A DNA stretch of 15,753 nucleotides from Phoronis ovalis. Its lineage: Eukaryota > Phoronida > Phoronidae. Below, in pieces: positions 9,401 through 15,753 of the stretch. The position numbers and the translations under genes are program-made. The notes beneath the pieces were generated by a model. The model was not told the origin of the DNA. It saw only the letters and a program-made list of their open reading frames with translations, and did not search any database. The DNA lies in the NCBI GenBank assembly GCA_028565635.1, contig JAOXYB010021280.1:1-15753 (forward strand), written 5' to 3'. How positions within the stretch are numbered: position 1 is the stretch's first letter; each line of letters begins with the position of its first letter.

Positions 9401-9553
9401 TTTTTAGTTAAATAATTTATCTCCAGTGCTTTAATAATAAAAGTTGACAAAATAAAATATTATCTATATTAAGTAGCTGGGTATTCTAAAAAATACCTCC
9501 TATCTCTGTTCTTGTAAAACTGAGGCAACTCTAATAAAAAAATAAGCAAATAC

Positions 9554-9724
9554 CTGTGGGAAAGCAGCCCTTGCAGAAATATCTGTGGTATTAGACAAGT
9601 CAATAACAGCTGTTGTTGGACAATTAATAACTGGTGGTGTGATGTCTCTCAGCTGAACAGTCAATACGCATTCAGCCATGTTTTCAAAGTCATCAGTTGC
9701 AATAACTGTAATGTTTGTGACGTT
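9554..9724 (-). CDS. Exon: end of first HYR domain and start of second HYR domain
   Basis: A 171-nt exon, phase 0-0. Acceptor is TTTCAG above 9724 and donor is CAG|GTATTTG at 9553-9552. The peptide begins NVTNITVIATDDFENMAEC and LTVQLRD, which closes the first HYR domain. It continues ITPPVINCPTTAVIDL and ends ARAAFPQ, which opens the second HYR domain ('D..PP.I.CP' signature). The exon therefore straddles the boundary of two domains, so HYR units here are not one domain per exon. Several sequons are present (NVT, NIT, NTT). The open frame extends beyond the acceptor to an ATG at 9781, but that extension has no domain match and the AG before AAC gives the frame required by both neighbours. 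Confidence 0.9.
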
Positions 9725-11371
9725 CTGAAAGTAAAATGTCATTTGTGCTAAAAAAAGAGCTGAGTTAAACTGGAGTACCATTTAAATTACAGAATAAAAA
9801 ACACCTAAGTTTTTTGTTAATAAACAAATACAAAACTTGTTTTGATAAAGCAAATTATTTTACTATATTAAGGTAACCATGGAGCTAATCTCATGGGAAA
9901 ATTATTGCTGAGCAAAAGCAATCAAAATGCTGGCACACTAAGAAATAGCCTCACAGACTGAACCTTAAACTCAAACGATAGCTGTGCTCAATAAGCCGAG
10001 GGCCAGTCAATGATTCATTCTGAACACTAACTTAATAATATTAACAACAATACAATTATACTTTAATATCACAAAAAAAGTATAAATTTAATTAATATTA
10101 CAGTTACATATAAAGAAATCTGACAAATTCATTCTGTCCCAGTAAATTATTTAATAAAGAATAATTATATACTTTATGCTTGAAGGCCACTTGCACATAA
10201 ATTGGAATCATTTCCATTACATTGTTTTCTCATTTCATGCATATCAACAGAACCTTGACTTTGCAGTTTAGGAACATGCAGTCTGGAAATTTGTTCAAGG
10301 TACAGGAAATTAGTGCGAGAGTGTGGAAAAGACAGTCATTGTGAGAAAAGTGTATGGGAGGAAATAAGTGTGCTATGCAGAATTGATGGTTTGAGTGTAA
10401 GAAAGTTCAGTGAAATCTGCAGTCTGTGTAAAGAGTTAATAATAACTAACTGGAAGTGACTTGCTGTATCTATGGCTAAAGACAGACAGAATGAAATACT
10501 TACATGAAATAGTTAAGGATTGAAACTATTATTGAAATTCAACTTCCAACATATTCTTTTTGAACAAACACTTGTGAAGATGAACCTGTCTCGATTGATG
10601 AGATCTTTCCTAACTCAATTTCACTCTGGTGATTTGCCCATGAATACTGATAGTTATATAATAAAGGAGCTTACCTAAACCAGAACTAATGTACCAAGTT
10701 TAAATCAATATAAACTCTAACAATTTCAATTTATTATTGGAAGCGACGTACAAAAATCATTACAATGTAACTCATGTATGCCATCTATTTAATTTTTCGA
10801 TGCTCTTCTTATACCTCACTCTGTATAAATGGTGATGAAATTTCAAATTTCAGAATTATACTGAACACAAGTTTTTTGCACTTTTAATAGTTTATATCTT
10901 TAGTTATTTGATATGAATGCAGATGTAAATGTGACCCATTTTTGTGACTTGTTTGATATTCAGGAATCATAAAACAATACCTAAATTTCAGAGTATAACC
11001 ATTAACACTGGAAAAAGTCGATAGTAGTTCACAAAATAAAACTTAAGTGAAACACTTCAGAAATTGAAATAATGTCATAATATTCTTAATATTTAGAAAT
11101 GCACACTAGTTTTGAAAGTATCCTTTGTAAAATCAAACTTTTATATAATTATTTTAAACTTTTATTTCTAGGTATTCTGTAGAGGAAAGGATATATATCC
11201 CTCACTGTTGTAAATCTGGTGCTGTGCAGGAAGAATGGCATTGTATTTTCAAATGTTATGTATACATGTAGATGAGAAAATAGGTAATTTGACTTAATTG
11301 TGGATAGAAATTCAGACTTGATTGATTATAATAACGTATGTATATTACAGTTATGGTTAAATTAAGCTTAC
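9725..11371 (-). other. Intron, 1.65 kb, splitting the first HYR domain
   Basis: An AT-rich intron with the second copy of a degenerate dispersed repeat at 9885-10035. The remainder (10036-11371) shows no exon, RNA gene or recognised element on either strand. Confidence 0.5.
9885..10035. repeat. Degenerate dispersed repeat, copy 2
   Basis: Partner of the sequence at 5730-5870. It has ctcatggg, tcacagactga, cttaaactc, agctgtgctcaataagccgag and a closing 'gaacactaact' in the same order. This is an old repeat; the class is unknown. Confidence 0.35.
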
Positions 11372-11550
11372 CTGTGTGAAAAGATACGGATTCATTACAA
11401 AGTCACTTGGTATATACGTTATGATAGGAAGCTTTCCAGAGTTATCCTGAGCTTGTGGTAATGGAATATCTGCTAGCAATGGACCTTCGGGTCCCAAGTC
11501 AACCATAATAGTGCCTGTGGTACAGTTGATGAAAGTAGGAGCCTGAATAT
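11372..11550 (-). CDS. Exon: N-terminal part of the first HYR domain
   Basis: A 179-nt exon, phase 1 in and phase 0 out. Acceptor is TATTTCAG above 11550 and donor is CACAG|GTAAGC at 11371-11370. The first codon is completed by the preceding sushi exon as Asp, giving D-IQAPTFINC, the classical HYR opening. It continues IMVDLGPEGPLL, PLPQAQDNSGKLP and ends NPYLFTQ. The 'P.A.DNSG' stretch is typical of HYR. It joins exon 9554-9724 at Gln|Asn. A second AG six nt into the exon (ATTCAG|GCT) would break the phase match with the upstream exon. Confidence 0.9.
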
Positions 11551-11897
11551 CTGAAATATAAAGCATTTTTTTAATCTATTCAAACAAGTATATTTATCCA
11601 AGCCTGATTTTTAAAATACCTTATTTTTTCCATGCTGATATGCATCCTTGGATTGAATCAGTTTTTAAATTACCTGTATTAAAATATAATCTTTCTCTTA
11701 TTGCAAATTTTATCATAAATTAAATCAAATTTCCAAAAGCTTGTAACTTGTTAAAGTAAAACCTCCATTGAGTATATTACTCTTTCATAATATATAAAAA
11801 TAATCTAGCAGTGTAATGAGTACGACACAATACAGCAATACTCTTTGTCTGCGTGTGCATAACTTACTCCGTCAAGTTTCATACAAAGAATACACAC
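11551..11897 (-). other. Intron, 347 nt, between the last sushi exon and first HYR exon
   Basis: AT-rich. The part next to the sushi exon (about 11865-11897, 'cgtcaagtttcata') resembles sequence beside the broken sushi exon near 13527-13555. Nothing else was recognised. Confidence 0.5.
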
Positions 11898-12077
11898 CTA
11901 TGCAGAATAATGCAGAAGCATTCCAGGAGGCATCGGCTAAACATTCCACAGCAGCACTGCCATTGAACACTTCATAACCGTCAGCACATGACAAATCAAT
12001 CACATCCCCAAAGAATGTGGTGGAAGGGTCAGAAGCAACAGTACCAATATCAAAATCTAGAATTCCACAGTCCACTC
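11898..12077 (-). CDS. Exon: sushi/CCP module 7 (in transcription order)
   Basis: A 180-nt exon, phase 1-1. Acceptor is TTTCAG above 12077 and donor is ATAG|GTGTGT at 11897-11896. The module reads VDCGILDFDIG, FFGDVIDLSC, ADGYEVFNGSAAVEC, LADASWNASALFC and then ID, which leads into HYR. The four sushi cysteines, the Gly-Tyr and the Trp are present. Sequons are NGS before Cys3 and NAS after Trp. It is the intact partner of the broken exon at 13556-13649, with 27 of 29 shared residues identical. A G completes the Asp codon of the next exon. Confidence 0.92.
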
Positions 12078-12189
12078 CTGAAACATAAAATTTAACAACT
12101 TGTGTATAGTTTTATATATCACAAGGAAATTAGTACACACAAAGATACATGAGTTGCTAGAAAAATAATTAAATATTCACTCAACATAC

Positions 12190-12369
12190 TTTCACAATAC
12201 AATGCTGAATCATTCCAGCTTCCGCCTGCCAAACATTCCAAAGCCAAGCTTCCGTTGAGTCTTTTATAACCATTAGCACAAATGAATGTAATCACATCGC
12301 CAAAGAATGTGGTAGCAGTGTTATCAGGCACAGAATAGGTGTCATAGGATGGAATTCCACAATTTCTTC
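12190..12369 (-). CDS. Exon: sushi/CCP module 6
   Basis: A 180-nt exon, phase 1-1. Acceptor is TTATAG above 12369 and donor is GAAA|GTATGT at 12189-12188. The module reads RNCGIPSYDTYSVP, TFFGDVITFIC, ANGYKRLNGSLALEC and LAGGSWNDSALYCE. All four cysteines, the Gly-Tyr and the Trp are present. It matches sushi module 2 (13722-13901) at 49 of 59 residues, and flanking introns match too, for example the 'gttgctagaaaaataatt' stretch. The open frame runs beyond the exon on both sides, but those extensions are intron. Confidence 0.92.
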
Positions 12370-12548
12370 CTATAACAACACAAAAATTACCGTTATAAAA
12401 CGTTTCTTCATTTTCTTCACGATTACTACATGTTAGAGTGATGAGTTTGCATTTCATCTGATACTTATCAGTCAACACATAATGAATCACAGTTGACACT
12501 TTTTATTTCTACCGAAGTTTCATGTTCATCGCTTATCACAAAACTTAC

Positions 12549-12725
12549 TTTCACAAAGCAATGCAGTGTCATTCCACAGTTCAGTTGTAAGACATTCGAT
12601 AGCAGAACTTCCATTGAAAGTTACATAACCTTCTGCACACTCAAACATAACAATGTCTCCAACTCTGAAATCATTTCCAATTTTAACTGTATGACTTTCA
12701 TGCAATGGCATATCACATACTCCAA
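12549..12725 (-). CDS. Exon: sushi/CCP module 5
   Basis: A 177-nt exon, phase 1-1, one codon shorter than its neighbours. Acceptor is TTTTAG above 12725 and donor is GAAA|GTAAGT at 12548-12547. The module reads GVCDMPLHESHTVKIGNDF, VGDIVMFEC, AEGYVTFNGSSAIEC and LTTELWNDTALLCE. It matches sushi module 1 (14114-14290) at 45 of 58 residues, including the unusual 'HTVKIGNDF' and the same 177-nt length. Two sequons are present (NGS, NDT). Confidence 0.92.
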
Positions 12726-12848
12726 CTAAAACAAAAAAAAACATTTTCAATCAATTGTTTTTTTCATTTATATGCATGCTTAGTATTTTCAAATATGTAG
12801 CAATACAATAGATATAATAAGATTCAATACATTTCAGAAAATACTTAC

Positions 12849-13028
12849 GTTCACAGTAAAGAGCGGAATCATTCCATACTCCAGTTGATAAGCATTCGAT
12901 AGCATAGCTTCCATTATATGGAATGTATCCATCATAACAAATAAAGCTGATTGTGTCTCCAAACAAAGTAGATGCAGTGTTTCCAATAGCAGTGCTTACA
13001 TTGTAGACTGGCACACCACAGTTCTTTC
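12849..13028 (-). CDS. Exon: sushi/CCP module 4
   Basis: A 180-nt exon, phase 1-1. Acceptor is TTTACAG above 13028 and donor is GAAC|GTAAGT at 12848-12847. The module reads KNCGVPVYNVSTAIGNTAS, LFGDTISFIC, YDGYIPYNGSYAIEC and LSTGVWNDSALYCE. All four sushi cysteines and the Trp are present, with three sequons (NVS, NGS, NDS). By position, its counterpart in the duplicated block is the decayed remnant near 14418-14490. Confidence 0.92.
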
Positions 13029-13147
13029 CTGTAAATCAAATAGGTTGAATCACTTAATTATAAAATTATTTTATAATACACTGATTTTTTCAAGAACGCC
13101 AGTCTAAATAATGAAAATATTTTACTGTATAGACGATGAATACTCAC

Positions 13148-13327
13148 TTTCACATAGCAGTGCCGAAGCGTTCCATGTCCCATGTGCCAAACACTCTATT
13201 GCTGAATTTCCACTAAGGAACTGGTAACCATCAATACAAGAAAACTGAATGATATCACCAAAGAAAACAGTAGATATGTCACTAGGCATGCTATTGGAGT
13301 CATATGATGGCATTCCACAGCGTTTCC
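13148..13327 (-). CDS. Exon: sushi/CCP module 3
   Basis: A 180-nt exon, phase 1-1. Acceptor is GCTTCAG above 13327 and donor is GAAA|GTGAGT at 13147-13146. The module reads KRCGMPSYDSNSMPSDIS, VFFGDIIQFSC, IDGYQFLSGNSAIEC and LAHGTWNASALLCE. All four cysteines and the Trp are present. It is the only intact module in the array lacking the NGS sequon before Cys3 (SGNSA instead); the sequon after Trp (NAS) is kept. No second copy of it was found in the window. Confidence 0.92.
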
Positions 13328-13555
13328 CTGAAGCAAAATGGTATGTGCTGATTAAGTAAAATCTTGATCAAATATCAAAATGTTACATAGTATAGTGACC
13401 ATTTGCCTGTGGTACATTTGCAGTAAACAAATGTAAAACAGCTAATTTTAATTCTGTTAAAGAACACTTTCATCCAGACTGCAAATTCAGGGAAGATAAA
13501 GTTATACAACTAACATACACTTTGTCAAGTTTTATGCATTTGTCAAGCAGAATAC

Positions 13556-13649
13556 ATATTTTGGCAGAACAATGCAGAAGCATTCGATGAAGCATCTGCT
13601 AAACATTCCATAGCAGCACTGCCATTGAACACTTCATAACCGTCAGCAC
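13556..13649 (-). pseudogene. Broken sushi exon, 3' half only
   Basis: The minus strand encodes CADGYEVFNGSAAMEC and LADASSNASALFC, 27 of 29 residues identical to the end of sushi module 7 (11898-12077). The first half of the module, with the first cysteine and the splice acceptor, is missing. Above 13649 the sequence passes almost directly into intron sequence matching about 12115-12165. The conserved Trp is changed to Ser. The donor GTGTGT has become ATATGT. It therefore should not be spliced in. Skipping it leaves the frame intact, because sushi modules 2 and 3 join in phase 1 as an Arg codon. Confidence 0.82.
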
Positions 13650-13721
13650 AAAACAATCAGGGCATATAAAAAATACACAAGTTGCTAGAAAAATAATTTC
13701 ACATATTATTAAGTAATATAC

Positions 13722-13901
13722 TTTCGCAAAACAATGCGGAATCATTCCAGCTTCCATCTGCCAAACATTCCAAAGTTCTGCTTCCGTTTAATCTTTCATA
13801 ACCATTTGCACAATTGAATGTAATCACATCCCCAAAGAATGTGGTAGCAATGCCATCAGGCACAGAATAGGTGTCATATGTTGGAATTCCACAACTTCTT
13901 C
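13722..13901 (-). CDS. Exon: sushi/CCP module 2
   Basis: A 180-nt exon, phase 1-1. Acceptor is TTAAAG above 13901 and donor is GAAA|GTATAT at 13721-13720, weaker than the GTATGT of its paralogue at 12190-12369. The module reads RSCGIPTYDTYSVP, TFFGDVITFNC, ANGYERLNGSRTLEC and LADGSWNDSALFCE. All four sushi cysteines, the Gly-Tyr and the Trp are intact, and sequons NGS and NDS are kept. Confidence 0.9.
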
Positions 13902-14113
13902 CTTTAACAACACAAAAATGAACGTAATAAAGCGTGTCTTTTTTCATTTACTATGCAGGTGACTACTTTCCTGCACACTTGCCATATGTTACATTCATGA
14001 GTTTGCATTTCAGCTGATACTTATCAGTAAACACACAATGAATCAAATTAACTAAATTGCATGCATTTCTTTCTCCTGAAGTTTTGAAGCTCACTTCTTA
14101 TCACAAAACTTAC

Positions 14114-14290
14114 TTCCACACAGCAATGCAGTGTCATTCCAAAGTCCAGTCGTAATACATTCGATGGCGGAGCTTCCGTTGAAAGAAACATAACCTTCTG
14201 CACATTCAAACATAACAATGTCTGCAACTTTGAAATCATTCCCAATTTTAACTGTATGCATATCATACATAGGCATGCCACAACCTCTGA
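14114..14290 (-). CDS. Exon: sushi/CCP module 1
   Basis: A 177-nt exon, phase 1-1. Acceptor is GTTTCAG above 14290 and donor is GGAA|GTAAGT at 14113-14112. The module reads RGCGMPMYDMHTVKIGNDF, VADIVMFEC, AEGYVSFNGSSAIEC and ITTGLWNDTALLCG. The final residue is Gly where the other modules have Glu. All four cysteines and the Trp are present. It is the paralogue of sushi module 5. It is the first intact sushi exon after the GCC2/GCC3 exon, and a direct join to that exon gives a Val codon, in frame. Confidence 0.91.
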
Positions 14291-14417
14291 CTGAAACAAA
14301 AAATAACATATTCAATCCATGTTTCTTTATTTTGTTTATATTCATGTTTTATGGTGTCCCGTACAGGTAAAACAGATTTTACTAGACTTAATACTCCTAA
14401 GAAATCAATATACTTAC

Positions 14418-14490
14418 TAGCAGAATCATGCCATTCTCCATCTGATAAGCAGTCTATACCAGTTTCCATTATTTGGATTGTAACCATATT
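14418..14490 (-). pseudogene. Decayed sushi exon remnant
   Basis: The minus strand contains GYNPNNG in one frame and then TGIDCLSDGEWHDSA in another, the second half of a sushi module with a one-base frame disruption between. The final cysteine is absent. A donor remains at GCTA|GTAAGT (14417-14416). Upstream there is an in-frame TGA, no first or second cysteine and no credible acceptor. Position and flanking similarity make it the likely counterpart of sushi module 4 (12849-13028) in the duplicated block. The upper boundary is approximate. Confidence 0.65.
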
Positions 14491-14536
14491 CAGTTACATT
14501 TTTTGAATAATCAAAACAAATAAATCAGTGACAAAC

Positions 14537-14692
14537 CTTCACAGCTGCTAACATTGCTGTTTCCTTCTCCAATGTTTGATGTGCCATTTGGACATAGGAG
14601 ACATTCCAATTGCCTGGTTTCTGATTGATAAGTACCTGTTGGGCAACTCACACAGTGAGTGCCATTGGAAAAAGTTCCCACAGTGCAATCCA
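14537..14692 (-). CDS. Exon: GCC2/GCC3 (ephrin-receptor-like) module, first copy
   Basis: A 156-nt exon, phase 1-1. Acceptor is TCTTTTAG above 14692 and donor is GAAG|GTTTGT at 14536-14535. The module reads DCTVGTFSNGTHC, VSCPTGTYQSE, QLECLLCPNGTSNIGEG and ends VSSCE, with three sequons (NGT twice, NVS). It is the most 5' exon visible and precedes the sushi array. The earlier part of the gene, where polydom-type proteins carry a signal peptide and VWA domain, would lie above 15753. Its near twin is at 724-879. Confidence 0.9.
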
Positions 14693-14841
14693 CTAAAAGA
14701 ATATGTAAAGTTATAAGTTTGTGAAAAAACTACGTAGGCCCAACAGTGTAAAACAGGCACATAATGCGTGCTGGAAGATATCATAAATTCTACAAACAAG
14801 AAGTCTACTTTTGCAGACAGATGCAATGAAGTAGAAATCAT

Positions 14842-15753
14842 GCTCTCTTTGTATCAGAGTTTCAGGATCTGGCAAAAATGGCTTGACAAATCAAATATTC
14901 AGATCAAGTTGACCTACGTTCCAAGGACATTTTAAAATACCACCTAGCCATAAACATCTGCCCACTTATAGCTAGCTATGGCCTTCATAAAACCACCTTT
15001 AAATCATCCAGGTAACTTCATCCCAGGAATAAAAAGGGCAATTGATCTGGATCAAAATCAACAGTGACCTATATTTTGACCTCTATCTACCTTCTGATTT
15101 AAAACATTCTCTATTCATATCAGACTTTTCAAGAAACAAGCAAAAACAGGCTTGACAGCTGCAAAAAATGTTGAAATTGTAGATCCTCATTTGATCCACT
15201 TTACAAGGTCGGCCATATTGAAAATGATCCAGGTAGAAACCAAACTTGACATATACTTCTGCCTCTACTAACCAGTTGAATAGAAGCATCTCTCTATGAT
15301 CAGAATTTTCATGAACTAGGCAAAATCAGTGTAGACGACAGTGAAAGAAAATACCACTAAGCCTTTAAAACCCATCCACCTACTGTTACAGTATACCTTT
15401 CTTAAACACATTTCTAATAGTCCAGGCAGCACTGCATCCTTGTAGCTAACGACATACCATCCCAAAAACAAATATGCTTGCCAGTTGATCTATTTACTTC
15501 CTAAATGAAAGTGTTCTCACTATTTATCAGACTTTTCAAGATCTAGGCATAAACAGTTTTGAATACTTCGAAAGGAATTCCGAATTTTCAGACCAACAGT
15601 TGGCCCACTTTCAAAGTTCATTCAAAATACCACTTAGCCTATAACACCCGCCCACTTAGCCTATAATACCTGCCATCTTCAAATCGTCCAGGCAGCTATA
15701 GTGCTTTGTCTTTTTGGCTATAGACGAAGGTGCTCTCTCTTAGGAACAAACAT
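14842..15753. repeat. Degenerate tandem array, units ~180-266 nt
   Basis: Units can be aligned on 'atcagacttttcaagatctaggc'-type words at about 14853, 15119, 15299 and 15526, with a fifth beginning near 15736. Other shared words are 'aaaataccactaagcc' or 'accacttagcct', 'cccgcccact' or 'tctgcccactt', and 'atccaggca'. Unit lengths are uneven through insertions and deletions. The array fills the rest of the intron upstream of the first exon; no exon was seen in 14693-15753. Confidence 0.6.

Larger units (their letters stand above)
4674..9553 (-). other. Intron, 4.88 kb, repeat-rich
   Basis: The largest intron in the window, splitting the second HYR domain. It holds the foldback-like element at about 6061-7335, a non-LTR retrotransposon tail at about 8043-8560 and an AT-rich inverted repeat at about 8880-9400. 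The stretch 5730-5870 resembles 9885-10035 in direct orientation. Stretches 4674-5720 and 7340-8040 show no exon or recognised repeat beyond short TA runs and the local 'gtaaagtaaagtac' near 5240. Confidence 0.6.
11865..14345. repeat. Tandem duplication of a multi-exon sushi block
   Basis: Sequence around 11865-12760 recurs at about 13520-14345. Equivalent exon ends are 1,532 nt apart (12369 and 13901) and 1,565 nt apart (12725 and 14290). Introns match as well as exons: 'ctgatacttatcagt' occurs at about 12459 and 14014, and 'cttatcacaaaactt' at about 12531 and 14096. Similarity probably extends to module 4 and the remnant at 14418-14490. One copy keeps all its exons, while the other has lost two. 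Confidence 0.8.
724..14692 (-). other. Partial polydom/SVEP1-like gene, 15 exons spanning the window
   Basis: This is the gene-level entry for the minus-strand exons listed separately. Joining the 15 exons gives 2,727 nt and 909 codons without a stop. Every junction has an AG acceptor and a GT donor, and the phases match: 1-1 for GCC2/GCC3 and sushi exons, then 1-0, 0-0, 0-1 through the HYR exons, 1-1, 1-0, 0-1 and 1-1. The order sushi array, two HYR, six-cysteine sushi, unnamed region, GCC2/GCC3 matches the front half of polydom/SVEP1, a large secreted matrix and cell-adhesion protein whose family also carries VWA, EGF and pentraxin domains. None of those three is seen here, and both gene ends lie outside the window. 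A signal peptide or membrane segment therefore cannot be assessed. The family call is strong; orthology to vertebrate SVEP1 is not proven, because invertebrates have many sushi/HYR/GCC2 proteins. Confidence 0.88.

Noticed and set aside
12119-12499. Single 126-codon minus-strand gene
   Set aside because: Only the middle part is a sushi module; both ends are intron read-through past clear AG and GT sites. The Met start is not needed for an internal exon.
14048-14299. Minus-strand 83-codon frame
   Set aside because: It is a shifted frame over sushi module 1. The correct frame has all four cysteines and matches its paralogue.
11865-14345. CRISPR-like array of regularly spaced repeats
   Set aside because: The regularity comes from homologous sushi exons of about 180 nt separated by introns, not from short identical repeats with unique spacers.
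1-15753. Bacterial or phage defence system, operon or toxin gene
   Set aside because: Spliced exons, extracellular animal domains and animal-type retroelement remnants show that this is eukaryotic chromosomal DNA. No prokaryotic gene layout is present.

Overview
The window is a piece of an AT-rich animal genome. It holds part of one large intron-rich gene on the minus strand, embedded in repeat-derived DNA. There is no bacterial gene organisation, operon, CRISPR array, tRNA or rRNA. The exons encode small disulphide-rich extracellular modules (GCC2/GCC3 ephrin-receptor-like, sushi/CCP and HYR) in the order known from the front half of polydom/SVEP1-like proteins. The repeats include a 'gaccccaaaatcaatagg' type fragment, arrays carrying 'aaggtcaa', and a non-LTR retrotransposon tail. 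They suggest a marine invertebrate, perhaps a mollusc or another lophotrochozoan, but that placement is an inference.

Fifteen exons were placed by reading domain frames and splice sites. In transcription order (high to low coordinate) they are: GCC2/GCC3 (14537-14692); seven intact sushi exons (14114-14290, 13722-13901, 13148-13327, 12849-13028, 12549-12725, 12190-12369, 11898-12077); three exons for two HYR domains (11372-11550, 9554-9724, 4520-4673); a six-cysteine sushi-like exon (3849-4052); two exons of an unnamed cysteine-containing region (3521-3732, 1427-1667); and a second GCC2/GCC3 exon (724-879). Every junction has AG/GT borders and the phases agree. The spliced total is 2,727 nt, or 909 codons, with no stop. 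Neither end of the gene is inside the window. The product should be a secreted or cell-surface glycoprotein of the extracellular matrix.

The sushi region (11.9-14.5 kb) shows exon birth and death. A block of about 0.9 kb occurs twice, roughly 1.53-1.57 kb apart. In the copy nearer the 5' end of the gene, two sushi exons have decayed into remnants (13556-13649 and about 14418-14490). Because functional exons are phase 1-1, both can be skipped without breaking the frame. The two GCC2/GCC3 exons, 13.8 kb apart, are also paralogous, and the intron sequence around them is similar too.

The introns hold the most unusual structure. Intron 1668-3520 is almost entirely one giant inverted repeat, with two arms of about 790 nt and a loop of about 60 nt. 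Intron 4674-9553 contains a second foldback-like element (about 6061-7335) with an internal tandem array of about 130 nt units, a frameshifted tail of a non-LTR retrotransposon ORF2 (about 8043-8560, minus), and a third, weaker AT-rich inverted repeat (about 8880-9400). The upstream flank 14842-15753 is a degenerate tandem array with units of about 180-266 nt. The first 360 nt hold a dispersed-repeat fragment and an isolated CCAAT/TATA promoter-like arrangement.
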